Below, one piece after another: positions 25,948 through 35,109 of a stretch of DNA of 64,000 nt (its first letter is position 1; the number at the start of each line of letters is the position of its first letter). The stretch lies in contig JADJXI010000003.1 of NCBI GenBank assembly GCA_016715905.1, positions 62,001 to 126,000 of the forward strand. The letters are read 5' to 3'. The notes below the pieces were generated by a model. That model was not told the DNA's origin and did no database searches. It saw only the letters and a list, made by a program, of their open reading frames with translations. This DNA is from Sphingobacteriaceae bacterium (GTDB taxonomy: Bacteria > Bacteroidota > Bacteroidia > B-17B0 > Aurantibacillaceae). The position numbers were made by a program, and so were the translations under genes.

Positions 25948-27345
25948 ATGGAAAAAGCTACTATTAATGAATACCTTGATCAGAACAAGGATCGTGTATT
26001 GAATGAATTACTTGAATTACTTCGCATTCCCTCTGTGAGTGCTGATAGCAAGTATAAAGCCGATGTATTAAAAACAGCCGAAGCGGTTAAACAACGCTTA
26101 CAGGAAGCCGGTGCCGATAAGGTTGAGGTTTCTGCTACTAAAGGATTTCCGGTGGTATATGGGGAGAAAATGATTGATCCGGCTAAACCTACCATTGTGG
26201 TGTACGGACATTATGATGTGCAACCGGCCGACCCTTTAAATTTATGGGATTCTCCACCTTTTGAACCGGTAATTAAAAAAACTCCATTGCATCCGCAGGG
26301 GGCCATTTTTGCACGAGGCGCTTGCGATGATAAGGGACAAATGTATATGCACATTAAAGCCTTTGAATTAATGATGAAAACAAATACTTTGCCCTGCAAT
26401 GTAAAATTCATGATTGAAGGGGAGGAAGAAGTTGGTTCACCAAGTTTAGGCGCATGGATTGTGGAGAATAAAGAAAAATTAAAAGGGGATGTAATTTTAA
26501 TTTCGGATACCTCCTTATTAGCCAATGATACGCCGAGTATTGATACAGGATTGAGGGGCTTGGCTTATATGGAAGTAGAAGTAGAAGGCCCAAACAGAGA
26601 TTTACACAGTGGAGTATACGGAGGTGCAGTAGCTAATCCGGTAAATATTTTATGTAAAATGATTGCCGGTTGTCATGATGAGAATAATCACATTACTATT
26701 CCCGGATTTTACGATAATGTAGAAGTTCCTTCTAAAGAATACCGTGATGATTTAGGTAAAGCTCCTTTTAATCTGGAAGATTTTAAAAAGGATTTGAATG
26801 TGGAAGATGTTTGGGGTGAGAAAGGTTTCACTTCCATGGAAAGAACCGGTATTCGTCCAACTTTAGATGTAAATGGTATTTGGGGTGGATATACCGGCGA
26901 AGGTGCAAAAACAGTTTTACCTTCCAAAGCTTTTGCTAAAATAAGCATGCGTTTGGTGCCCGGACAAAACTCGGATGATATCAGCGAAAAGTTCACTAAA
27001 TATTTTTTAAGCATTGCACCAAAATCGGTTAAAGTAAAAGTTAGGCCTCATCACGGTGGTGAACCGGTAGTGGTGAGTACTGAAAGTGCAGGATACAAAG
27101 CGGCAAGTTTAGCCATGCAGGATACCTACGGAAAAAAACCAATACCAACACGAGGTGGCGGCAGCATTCCCATTGTGGCTTTATTTAAAAAAGAATTAGG
27201 TTTAGATTCTATTTTATTCGGTTTTGGATTAGATACCGATGCGTTACATTCACCTAATGAGCATTACGGATTATTTAATTATTACAAGGGTATAGAAACC
27301 ATTCCTTTGTTTTATAAACATTATACTGCGCTCACTAAAAAGTAA
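25948..27345 (+). CDS. M20-family dipeptidase
   Basis: 465 residues, normal for M20 dipeptidases. Landmarks are IPSVSADSKY near the start, VVYGHYDVQPAD (zinc His and catalytic Asp), ARGACDDKGQ (bridging Asp), MIEGEEEVGSP (catalytic and metal Glu), ISDTS, the DLHSGVYGG dimer-domain motif and a C-terminal ALHSPNEHY with the last metal His. It cleaves dipeptides or acylated amino acids in the cytosol; no signal peptide is present. The next gene starts on its stop (TAATG), so the two are co-translated. Confidence 0.93.
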   Translation: MEKATINEYLDQNKDRVLNELLELLRIPSVSADSKYKADVLKTAEAVKQRLQEAGADKVEVSATKGFPVVYGEKMIDPAKPTIVVYGHYDVQPADPLNLWDSPPFEPVIKKTPLHPQGAIFARGACDDKGQMYMHIKAFELMMKTNTLPCNVKFMIEGEEEVGSPSLGAWIVENKEKLKGDVILISDTSLLANDTPSIDTGLRGLAYMEVEVEGPNRDLHSGVYGGAVANPVNILCKMIAGCHDENNHITIPGFYDNVEVPSKEYRDDLGKAPFNLEDFKKDLNVEDVWGEKGFTSMERTGIRPTLDVNGIWGGYTGEGAKTVLPSKAFAKISMRLVPGQNSDDISEKFTKYFLSIAPKSVKVKVRPHHGGEPVVVSTESAGYKAASLAMQDTYGKKPIPTRGGGSIPIVALFKKELGLDSILFGFGLDTDALHSPNEHYGLFNYYKGIETIPLFYKHYTALTKK

Positions 27346-27794
27346 TGTCTACAAAATTTCGCTTGCTTAAATATTTAATATTGGTTTTGCTGGTATCCTG
27401 TAAATCTTTTCAAGAACCACAATGTACCGGAGTTAAAGATTATAAAATGACTAAACTAGATATGACAGGAATTAGCGCGAATGTGGGCATAGGTATTAAG
27501 AATCCAAATAATATTGGTTTTTCAGTTTATCGCAGCACCTTTGATGTTTATTATGGCGGAGTGTATTTAGGAAAAGCCAAAACTAAAAAAAGAGTTTTTA
27601 TTGAAGCGAATAAAGAAAAGAATTATTATTTTACTATAAACGGTAAGTTTAAGGACGTTAGTTTAACCGAAGTAATGAAATTGGTGAGTGGAGGCGGAAA
27701 CGGACAATTGCAGGTTAAAGGAAGTATTAAAGCGGGTAAGTTTTTCATTCGAAAAAAATTCCCTATTGATGAAAAGAAAAGAGTGGGGTTATAA
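27345..27794 (+). CDS. LEA-type-2 (WHy domain) lipoprotein
   Basis: 149 residues with a lipoprotein signal (hydrophobic ILVLLVSC, Cys20 the likely lipid-modified residue). The mature part fits the WHy/LEA-2 fold: MTGISANVGIGIKNPNNIGFSVYRS, with NPN in the strand turn, and a repeated strand pattern to the end. Such proteins are found attached to the inner leaflet of the outer membrane or the inner membrane; the role is unknown. It starts on the stop of the M20 gene (TAATG at 27343-27347) and precedes lspA, the enzyme that would process its signal peptide. Confidence 0.7.
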   Translation: MSTKFRLLKYLILVLLVSCKSFQEPQCTGVKDYKMTKLDMTGISANVGIGIKNPNNIGFSVYRSTFDVYYGGVYLGKAKTKKRVFIEANKEKNYYFTINGKFKDVSLTEVMKLVSGGGNGQLQVKGSIKAGKFFIRKKFPIDEKKRVGL

Positions 27795-27806
27795 TAGTCT
27801 CGAAAG

Positions 27807-28469
27807 ATGAAGCAGTTTTTTAAAACATACAAAATTCCTCTAATAACGGTGCTGGGTGTTCTCTTCATCGATCAGTTCATTAAAATTTACATTAAACTCA
27901 ATTATCCTTTGGGAGAAGTGGGCCGGGCAGCAGATTGGTGTATCATTCATTTTACTGAAAATCCGGGTATGGCATTCGGATTTGAATTTGGCGGGGAATA
28001 CGGCAAAATAATATTAAGCGTATTTCGTATTTTGGCTTGTGTTGGCGGAGGATTTTATATTCGTTATATCATCAAACAAAAAGAACATCCGGGATTTATT
28101 GTATCTGTTTCTCTTATATTAGCCGGAGCATTAGGTAATATTTTTGATAGTGCTTTCTATGGAGTTTTGTTTAGCGAAAGCGATGAATTTAATGTGTCCA
28201 AATTTTTACCGGCCGAAGGGGGTTACGAACCTTTTTTATATGGTAGAGTGGTGGATATGTTTTACTTTCCTATGTGGAACGGGTATTTTCCGGATTGGGT
28301 TCCCTTTGTAGGTGGAGAATCATTTCAGTTTTTTCGTCCCATTTTTAATTTTGCCGATATGTCCATTTCATTTGGTGTAGGCATTATTATTGCCTTTCAG
28401 AAAAAATTCACACAAAAAGCAGAAGCAAAACCTGATCAGGAAGCTGCCAAAAACGAAGAAAGCAAGTGA
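27807..28469 (+). CDS. lspA: lipoprotein signal peptidase (signal peptidase II)
   Basis: 220 residues. LspA hallmarks: DQFIKIYI helix 1, FTENPGMAFG, AGALGNIFDS with the first catalytic Asp, GRVVDMFYF, and FNFADMSISFG with the second catalytic Asp. The enzyme removes signal peptides from prolipoproteins in the inner membrane. The protein is longer than the ~160 residues of E. coli LspA because of an insertion between the two catalytic motifs (about 45 extra residues including SESDEF and PAEGGY) and a charged C-terminal tail; this is common in Bacteroidota. The stop overlaps the GTG start of hemH. Confidence 0.93.
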   Translation: MKQFFKTYKIPLITVLGVLFIDQFIKIYIKLNYPLGEVGRAADWCIIHFTENPGMAFGFEFGGEYGKIILSVFRILACVGGGFYIRYIIKQKEHPGFIVSVSLILAGALGNIFDSAFYGVLFSESDEFNVSKFLPAEGGYEPFLYGRVVDMFYFPMWNGYFPDWVPFVGGESFQFFRPIFNFADMSISFGVGIIIAFQKKFTQKAEAKPDQEAAKNEESK

Positions 28470-29479
28470 TTAAAGAAGCCGTATTATTAATTAACCTGGG
28501 CACGCCTGATGATCCTACACCGGGAAAAGTTGGGCAGTATTTAACGCAGTTTTTAAATGACAAAAGAGTGATTGATATCAACCCTATTGGTCGTTTTATT
28601 TTAGTGAATGGCATCATTGTTCCTTTCCGGAGATTTGCTTCCTCAAAACTGTATCAAAAAATATGGACCGAAAAAGGTTCGCCTTTATTACTGAACAGTA
28701 TTGAATTAAAAAACAAAGTACAACAAACTTTAGGTGAGCAGTTTATTGTTGAGCTGGCTATGCGTTACCGTAATCCTTCTATCAAAAGCGTATTGCATAA
28801 ATTAAGAAAAGAGCAACCCTCGCGCATTCATATTATTCCCTTATATCCTCAATACGCCAGTTCAAGTACAGGAAGTACCATGGAAGAAGTAATGGATGAA
28901 TTAAAAAATTGGGAAGTTATTCCTTCTTTTAATTTCATTAGTAAATTTTACGACAGGCCCGAGTTTATTGAGGCTTTTGTAAAGGTGGCCGATAAATACA
29001 ATCATTCAGATTACGATCATGTTTTATTTTCTTATCACGGTTTACCGGAAAGGCAAATTAAAAAAGCATCGGCTCATTACGGTAATGGGATTTGTAATTT
29101 TGGAACGTGCTGTGATGTGATAACAAAGGAAAATCAATATTGTTATCGGGCCAACTGTATGGAAACAACTCGCCAACTGGTGAAAAAATTAAATATACCG
29201 CAAGGAAAATACAGTTCTGCTTTTCAAAGTCGATTAGATGATAAATGGTTAAAACCCTATAGCGATAAAGTAGTGGCTGAATTGGCTAAAAAGGGCGCTA
29301 AAAAAGTTTTGGTTTTTTCTCCGGCCTTTGTAGCGGACTGTTTGGAAACTATTCATGAAATTGGAACAGAGTATGATGAGATATTTAAAGAGCATGGGGG
29401 TGAAAAAATTACCTTGGTGCCCAGTTTAAATGCAAGTGATGATTGGGCCAAGGCCCTTGTGAAAATGATTTCCTTATAA
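28466..29479 (+). CDS. hemH: ferrochelatase
   Basis: 337 residues. It begins at GTG 28466, overlapping lspA's TGA (GTGA). Family motifs: LLINLGTPDDP at the start, MRYRNPSI, LYPQYASSSTGS, the active-site FSYHGLPER, and a late DCLETIHEIG with the catalytic Glu. It inserts Fe2+ into protoporphyrin IX, the last step of haem synthesis. Five cysteines cluster between residues about 209 and 232 (ICNFGTCC, YCYRANC), a feature of the iron-sulfur-type or Bacteroidota ferrochelatases; see findings. Coupling to lspA is probably only operon layout. Confidence 0.93.
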   Translation: MIKEAVLLINLGTPDDPTPGKVGQYLTQFLNDKRVIDINPIGRFILVNGIIVPFRRFASSKLYQKIWTEKGSPLLLNSIELKNKVQQTLGEQFIVELAMRYRNPSIKSVLHKLRKEQPSRIHIIPLYPQYASSSTGSTMEEVMDELKNWEVIPSFNFISKFYDRPEFIEAFVKVADKYNHSDYDHVLFSYHGLPERQIKKASAHYGNGICNFGTCCDVITKENQYCYRANCMETTRQLVKKLNIPQGKYSSAFQSRLDDKWLKPYSDKVVAELAKKGAKKVLVFSPAFVADCLETIHEIGTEYDEIFKEHGGEKITLVPSLNASDDWAKALVKMISL

Positions 29480-29487
29480 ATTATTAT

Positions 29488-30207
29488 TTAAAGCTTAACT
29501 AAAAATTTGCCTTCCATAATTGGAATCACCGGACATTGATTGGGTGTAAGACAATATTTAATATCTCGCTCCAGATTTAATTTAGACAATCTGTTTCTAT
29601 GTGAGGAGTGTGATAAAAATTCATACAAATCGTGTTTCGCGCCATTGTATAAATGCATGGCTGCTAAAGTAGAATCACAAGTAGTTGTAAATTGATTTTT
29701 ATAAGTAAGCTGGTGACTAACAGCTCCGGCTAATAAAGTATCTTCTAAATTAAATTTATTTTTCCAACCCGCACAAACAAATAAAACATCTTGTTTTTCT
29801 TTCAATAAAAAGGCAGCAATAGCATCTAAATTTAAAAAACTCCCAACAATAATTTTTTTTGCATTTTTAGCTGCTTCTATAGCCTGCGTTCCGTTAGTAG
29901 TTGTAATTGCCACCGTTTTTCCTTTTATTTTGGTATTCATGTATCCAAAAGGACTGTTGCCTAAATCGTATCCTTCAACCATTTCGCCATTGCGTTCTGC
30001 GGCAACCAGCATGCCTTCTTCCTTATATTTTTTTGCTTCCTCAATGCTTGCTACCGGAATCATTTTACTTACGCCGTGATAAAAGGCTGTAGTTATTGCT
30101 GAAGTGGCTCTTAAAACATCTATAACAACAACAATGGCATTGGGATTGTGAAAAAGGGGATAAGCCTGAGGGGTAAAACAAACTTCAATTTTCGGTTTCG
30201 TCTTCAT
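29488..30207 (-). CDS. comB: 2-phosphosulfolactate phosphatase
   Basis: 239 residues in the ComB family: VVVIDVLRATSAITTAFYHG (metal-binding Asp, RATS), AAERNGEMVEGYDLGNSP, and AITTTNGTQAI, all conserved. ComB removes the phosphate from 2-phosphosulfolactate to give sulfolactate, first shown in coenzyme M synthesis; the family is also widespread in non-methanogens, including Bacteroidota, where sulfonate metabolism or sulfonolipid routes are suggested. No comA-like sulfolactate synthase is in the window. It is convergent with hemH (8-base gap) and stands alone. Confidence 0.85.
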   Translation of the reverse strand: MKTKPKIEVCFTPQAYPLFHNPNAIVVVIDVLRATSAITTAFYHGVSKMIPVASIEEAKKYKEEGMLVAAERNGEMVEGYDLGNSPFGYMNTKIKGKTVAITTTNGTQAIEAAKNAKKIIVGSFLNLDAIAAFLLKEKQDVLFVCAGWKNKFNLEDTLLAGAVSHQLTYKNQFTTTCDSTLAAMHLYNGAKHDLYEFLSHSSHRNRLSKLNLERDIKYCLTPNQCPVIPIMEGKFLVKL

Positions 30208-30285
30208 CTTTCTATAAACAAACTTAACATTTTTCGGATAAAAACAAAAGTAAAAAGCTCAGCTTATCACATTAAACGATTTAAA

Positions 30286-31305
30286 TCATCTAAATAAGGA
30301 TACTTTTCCTACTCTGGGCGGATTTTTTTTGCCGGTGGCCTTTTCTACGCTTTTAATTTCATAGATGTAAACTTCTTCCGGACATAAATTTCCTTTAAAA
30401 CGTCCGTCCCATTTCCCATTCGGATTTTTACTGATGTATACAATATTATCCCACTTATCTTTAATCGTTAATTCAAATTCGCTGTACTCACATTGAATGA
30501 CAGGGAAAAAATAATCGTTTCGATTATCTTCATTAGGCGTAAAACTGTTTGGAATCAGCATTTCGCAATCACAAGCTTTTAATATCACTTTCACACTGTC
30601 AATTTGTTCACCACAATTTTTATTAAAGGTTTTTACCCAATAAATTCCATCTTTGGTAATTTTAAGGCTTGGATAAATGGATCCGTTATTCCATTGTATT
30701 TTGGTGTCGGGTAATGTTTTAATGCTTAAGGTTTTATTTTCGTCACTCAAACAAAAGGTAACTTCTTCACCAAAGTTTGGCGTGGAGCCGGGAATAAATT
30801 TGATACGGGCCGTATCGGAAACTATACAGCCGTTATTATTTATTTTAACCCAATAAGTACCACTATTTTCTAATTTTATCTTTTGAGAAGTTTCACCGGT
30901 ACTCCAGGTGTATTTCATTCCGGGATTTTTAGCATCGAGATAAACACTTCTGCCTTTGCAATAGGTAGAGTCTTTTAAATTTAATACCGGTTTTTTATTG
31001 AGTACAACCATAGTGCTGTCATAATACGTGTTTTTTCCTATGATTACTTTTACAGTTACTTTGCCGGGTTTTAATACTGCATATTTGATAGCATAGGGTT
31101 GTGAGGCTAATACCTGTTGTTGTGTATAACCGGCATAAGTATCGTACCAAATGATGGTTGCATTTTTTTCTAATCGTTTTTCAATTTTTAAGGTAGCAAT
31201 TTCGCCGGCACAAATACCAAAGGTATCGGGTAACAAGTTCATGTTTTGTGCATGCGCAACAGAAAAACAAATAAAAAATAGATATGTAAGTATTCTTTTT
31301 ATAAT
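30286..31305 (-). CDS. exported protein with type B (gliding motility-associated) sorting domain, non-canonical start
   Basis: From the first ATG (31242) the 318-residue protein lacks a signal peptide. Reading upstream in the same frame to 31305 gives IIKRILTYLFFICFSVAHAQ, a perfect signal peptide; no ATG, GTG or TTG precedes it and a TGA lies at 31312-31314, so the start is probably ATT (31305) or ATA (31302). The mature protein has PKD/Ig-like strands (YTWSTGETSQKI and WNNGSIYPSLKI repeats) and a type B sorting domain from about 230 (PNSFTPNEDNRNDYF, FELTIKDKWDNIV, WDGRF, final LFR). It overlaps the LytS-type kinase gene by a few bases. Probably a surface protein exported by the type IX system. 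Confidence 0.75.
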   Translation of the reverse strand: MIKRILTYLFFICFSVAHAQNMNLLPDTFGICAGEIATLKIEKRLEKNATIIWYDTYAGYTQQQVLASQPYAIKYAVLKPGKVTVKVIIGKNTYYDSTMVVLNKKPVLNLKDSTYCKGRSVYLDAKNPGMKYTWSTGETSQKIKLENSGTYWVKINNNGCIVSDTARIKFIPGSTPNFGEEVTFCLSDENKTLSIKTLPDTKIQWNNGSIYPSLKITKDGIYWVKTFNKNCGEQIDSVKVILKACDCEMLIPNSFTPNEDNRNDYFFPVIQCEYSEFELTIKDKWDNIVYISKNPNGKWDGRFKGNLCPEEVYIYEIKSVEKATGKKNPPRVGKVSLFR

Positions 31306-34202
31306 TCTAATTCAATGGTTATTATAGTGCCTTGTCCGGCCGGCGTTAAGGTGCTTTTGTCAATCATTTGTACCGATTGTTTTTTACCGGAAAGTTTGGA
31401 ATTAATTTCCAAAATATTTTTAATGGTTGCAGTTCCTAATGACTTATGTCCGGTTTTTGAATGTTCTTTGGCTTTTATTAATCCAATGCCGTCGTCCTCC
31501 AGCGTAATCAATAGTTTTTGATTAGCTAATTTCTGAAAATTAATTTTTAAGGTACCATGTTCCAATTTGGGTAAAATACCATGAATAATACAATTTTCGG
31601 CGTGAGGCTGAATTATCATATTTGGTATTTTTGTTTCTGAAGTATTAATATCTGAGGCAACTGAAATTTCAAAACTGAATTTGTTTTTAAATCTTTCTTT
31701 TTCTAATTCCAGGTAATAAGTTAAACGGGCCAATTCATCCTGTAAGGTAATTTCTCCTTGTGATGCCTTTTCAATAATCATTCTGATTAAACGCGAAAAT
31801 TTGGCCAAATATTCGCTGGCTTTTAAACTGTTATTGGAATTAATGTAATTTTGAATAGAAGTAAGTGAATTGAAAATAAAATGCGGACTCAACAAAGCAT
31901 TCATGGCCTGATGCTTTAAAACATTTATTTCCTGCTGTTCCAGTAATTTTTGTTTCGTAATTTTTTTATGACGCTGAAAGAATATCCAGAATATTCCGCT
32001 GATCACCAATAAAGTAATTAATACGGCTGCAAATATAGTCCATCCACTTTCCGTAATTTTTGCTTCTTTCAGAAAATACAAGTTCGTATCATCACTCCAG
32101 TTTATTTTATCCTTTGAAACTGAAATGGCAATTTGATGATATCCTCCGTTACTGATGGAAACGGCAATGGAATTATCGTTTACAAAAATCCATTCCCCGT
32201 TGTTTATACGGTAGCGATAATATTGTTTATTGGGTTTGCTGTACATCGGGCTGTTAAATCCAACATAAATATTTTCCTGATCACTGCTTAAATTAATTGT
32301 TCCGCTTGGTACGCTGTTGCTTATCGCATTTATTTTAATTTCGTTAATGGTAACTGCCGGAAGTTTTGTGCCGGCCTCCAAAACGTTTTTTAAAGAGGCT
32401 ATGCTTAAACCCCGCGCAGTAGCAATACAAATACTTTCATTATTGCAAACCACATCGCTTACCGCATTGGATAACAAGCCAATGTTTTTGTTTAACAACA
32501 TTAAGGGATTAAAGTTTTTATCACAAACCAAAATTCCATCAAGTGTGGCCATCCAAACATAATCGTTAAAGGATTTTATTTTCTTTACCGCATTTAAATT
32601 TATATTCTGTATGGAATTGATTAGTTTTTTATCGGCCAAATCGGTTATACCTGATTCGTGTGCGAGATAAATTTTTCCGTTAATATTGGCTATATCGTTG
32701 ATAATAAAATTAAAAGCGCTACTGTTTACGGCGTGATAAGTTTTTTTGGAATAGGAATAAATATACAATCCGGCATTGGTAGCCACTAAAAGCGAGTCGC
32801 CGCTTTTGTACAGATCATTGATGGCAATTCGGTAATTGGGGAAGGAAATTAAAGTATCCATAAACCGACTGAGGTTTTCGTCATATTGTAAAACGCTGGC
32901 CATGCGATCGGCAACAATTACAGATTGGTCGAGTGGATAAAACTGTGCTGCGTTGATGGATTTAAACTTGTAAATATTTTTGGTATCGGTGAAATAAGAA
33001 ACCGGCATTTCACTACGTGCCGAAAAATAAATGGTGTTATTAATTTCCTGAATTGTACCTACCGGTTCGGCCAAAATTTCATCCGGCTTAAAAATGGGTT
33101 TGGATTCCAGGGAATTTAAATTTATTCCGTAAAGGCCATTGGCAGTTCCTGCAGCCAATAAATTGTTTTTAAGAAATACGCTATTTACATTGAGAATTTT
33201 TCTACCGAAGGAAAAGTTTAATGAATTAAAGTAGGTATTCTGAATAAAATAAGCCCCATCGTTAAATGTACTTATCCAAATATTTTCATCTCTGTCCTTG
33301 TAAATATTATTAATCAAGGTGGGTGGCAAATCCATCAATTCAAAAGCATCATACACTTTATTATTCTCGAATAAATAAAGTGATTCACCGGGAAAAGCGG
33401 TAAACCAAATTCTGTTGTATTTATCAATGATAATTTTTTCAATATTCCTGCCGCCGTTTAATTGAAAGGAAGCAGATTTTTTGGTATAAGATGGAATAAT
33501 CTCTTTATAAACCGTATTATTTTTAAGAATGACAATAGAGCCGGAAGTACCTAGAACCAGTTCGCCCTCGGCCGATTCGGAAATAGCATAAACGCCTGAA
33601 CCTTTTATAAAGTTTGTTCTTACCTGCGCTGCTCCAACAATTTCATAAAGTCCGTCTTGCCGGCCTACATAAATTTTGTTGGAACTGCTTTTGAAAATAC
33701 AATGTGCGGTATTGCTTCTGTTTTTTTTCGATTCGCTGTCGCTTATTAATTCTTTTGTTTTAAGATTTACGATATTTAATTCTGTACCGCTGTTTAGAAA
33801 ATAAATAAAATCTTCATTTTCTATAAACTGGTCGCAATTGCCTTTAAATGGAATTTCTTTGTTTAATTGAAATGCTTTAGTCTCTAAATTGTATTCAGCT
33901 AAACCTTGATCACGAAGCGATAAATGTAACTTTTGTGCATTGGCAATATTTAAACTTTGTAAGGCATTACTTTTTAAACTGTCTATTTTAAGTTTAATAA
34001 AATTATATCCATCGTAAGTATAAATTCCATTTTGCGTGGTAAAATACATTACTCCGTTAGGGTGCTGTTTTATACTAAAAATGTTGGCGTTGTTTAAGCC
34101 CTCTTCGCTCCCGAATTTTTGATAGTTAAAGGCAGGCGTTTGTGCGCTTAACTTAAAAAGTGAAGTAAGTGCTATAAATAAAAATACAAATCTGAATTTC
34201 AA
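31299..34202 (-). CDS. propeller-sensor LytS-type histidine kinase
   Basis: 967 residues with a signal peptide (ending FKLSAQ). Residues about 30-620 form a two-component-regulator beta-propeller (repeated NGVMYFTTQNGIYTYDG-like blades), then a Y_Y_Y Ig-like domain near 640-715 (YYRYRINNGEW), one membrane helix at about 728-748, a coiled coil, and a His_kinase (LytS) core with H774 in SPHFIFNS. The HATPase part has MIIQPHAENCIIHG and LEDDGIGL. The start is TTG at 34202. Its partner is the LytTR regulator just upstream. Such hybrid-like sensors read periplasmic signals; the ligand is unknown. Confidence 0.92.
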   Translation of the reverse strand: MKFRFVFLFIALTSLFKLSAQTPAFNYQKFGSEEGLNNANIFSIKQHPNGVMYFTTQNGIYTYDGYNFIKLKIDSLKSNALQSLNIANAQKLHLSLRDQGLAEYNLETKAFQLNKEIPFKGNCDQFIENEDFIYFLNSGTELNIVNLKTKELISDSESKKNRSNTAHCIFKSSSNKIYVGRQDGLYEIVGAAQVRTNFIKGSGVYAISESAEGELVLGTSGSIVILKNNTVYKEIIPSYTKKSASFQLNGGRNIEKIIIDKYNRIWFTAFPGESLYLFENNKVYDAFELMDLPPTLINNIYKDRDENIWISTFNDGAYFIQNTYFNSLNFSFGRKILNVNSVFLKNNLLAAGTANGLYGINLNSLESKPIFKPDEILAEPVGTIQEINNTIYFSARSEMPVSYFTDTKNIYKFKSINAAQFYPLDQSVIVADRMASVLQYDENLSRFMDTLISFPNYRIAINDLYKSGDSLLVATNAGLYIYSYSKKTYHAVNSSAFNFIINDIANINGKIYLAHESGITDLADKKLINSIQNINLNAVKKIKSFNDYVWMATLDGILVCDKNFNPLMLLNKNIGLLSNAVSDVVCNNESICIATARGLSIASLKNVLEAGTKLPAVTINEIKINAISNSVPSGTINLSSDQENIYVGFNSPMYSKPNKQYYRYRINNGEWIFVNDNSIAVSISNGGYHQIAISVSKDKINWSDDTNLYFLKEAKITESGWTIFAAVLITLLVISGIFWIFFQRHKKITKQKLLEQQEINVLKHQAMNALLSPHFIFNSLTSIQNYINSNNSLKASEYLAKFSRLIRMIIEKASQGEITLQDELARLTYYLELEKERFKNKFSFEISVASDINTSETKIPNMIIQPHAENCIIHGILPKLEHGTLKINFQKLANQKLLITLEDDGIGLIKAKEHSKTGHKSLGTATIKNILEINSKLSGKKQSVQMIDKSTLTPAGQGTIITIELEL

Positions 34203-34236
34203 TTCAAATGGGGTTTATTAATTTATAAAAATACGA

Positions 34237-34257
34237 AAAGCCCGAATAACGGGCTTT
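34237..34257 (-). terminator. possible terminator/attenuator between LytTR regulator and kinase genes
   Basis: AAAGCCCG (34237-34244), loop AATAA, CGGGCTTT (34250-34257). On the minus strand it is followed by TCGTATTTTT, a weak T-run, and lies between the regulator stop (34278) and the kinase start (34202). It may lower kinase expression relative to the regulator. Confidence 0.6.
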
Positions 34258-34277
34258 AATTACGTATAAAAAATGCG

Positions 34278-35027
34278 TTATTTAGGCGAAACAGATTTAG
34301 TTCTGATAAAATCCCCAAACTCTTGAATACGCGCTTTACTTACCTGTACGTGAGTTCCTTCACTTAAAATTACTTCTCCTCCTTCGTTATTGCTGTACTC
34401 TTTCACATAATTTACATTAATAAGTGCTGAACGGTGAATTCTGAAAAAGTCATTTGATGGTAAAATCATTTCAAATTCTTTTAATGTTTTACTGGCAATA
34501 ATTTTTTTAGGCCCGCTTAAGTATAAATTGGTGTAATTATCGTTGGCTTCTAACCAAACTATGTCTTTAAAGTCAACCAAGGTAAATCCTTTACTGTGAT
34601 TTATTAATACCAAATTTTTATCTCCGGGTTCAGTTTTTGCATTTGTTGTGGTCCCTTTTGCATCATAGTGCTGAATCACCTTTTTAATGGCTCCTTGCAG
34701 TTCACTCAACATTAATGGTTTTAATAAATAATCAGTAGCTCCAGCTTTTACCGCAGTAATTCCGTGTTCACTATATGCCGTTAAGAATATAACGCAAAAA
34801 TCACGGTCATAAATACCTTCCAGCATTTGAAATCCATTCATGCCCGGCATATTAATATCTAAAAAAACCACATGGGGCTTTAATTCCTGTATTTTGATTT
34901 TACCTTCAGGTCCGCTGGCTGCTTCACCCACTACTTCTATTTCCGGACAGTAATTCTGTAACATATTTTTGGTGTTACTTCTGCTGTCTTCTTCATCATC
35001 AATGATTACTGCGCGATATTTTTGCAT
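34278..35027 (-). CDS. LytTR-family response regulator
   Basis: 249 residues: receiver domain with acidic D10/D11/E12, phospho-acceptor D57 in VVFLDINMPG and the LLKPLM lysine motif, then a LytTR DNA-binding domain from about 145 (DIVWLEANDNYTNLYL, KTLKEFEMILPSNDFFRIHRSALINVNYV, given by key residues FFRIHRS and YVKEY). It is the partner of the LytS-type kinase encoded directly downstream on the same strand. Target sites are unknown. The gene's own promoter region is the 82-base gap to the CHAD-like gene. Confidence 0.93.
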   Translation of the reverse strand: MQKYRAVIIDDEEDSRSNTKNMLQNYCPEIEVVGEAASGPEGKIKIQELKPHVVFLDINMPGMNGFQMLEGIYDRDFCVIFLTAYSEHGITAVKAGATDYLLKPLMLSELQGAIKKVIQHYDAKGTTTNAKTEPGDKNLVLINHSKGFTLVDFKDIVWLEANDNYTNLYLSGPKKIIASKTLKEFEMILPSNDFFRIHRSALINVNYVKEYSNNEGGEVILSEGTHVQVSKARIQEFGDFIRTKSVSPK

Positions 35028-35109
35028 ATTTTAAATTTTAGGTTAAATCTACTCATTAATATTAGTGTTTTTTTTGCAATTATGCAAGGTGGGTTTCGGC
35101 TGAGTAAAG

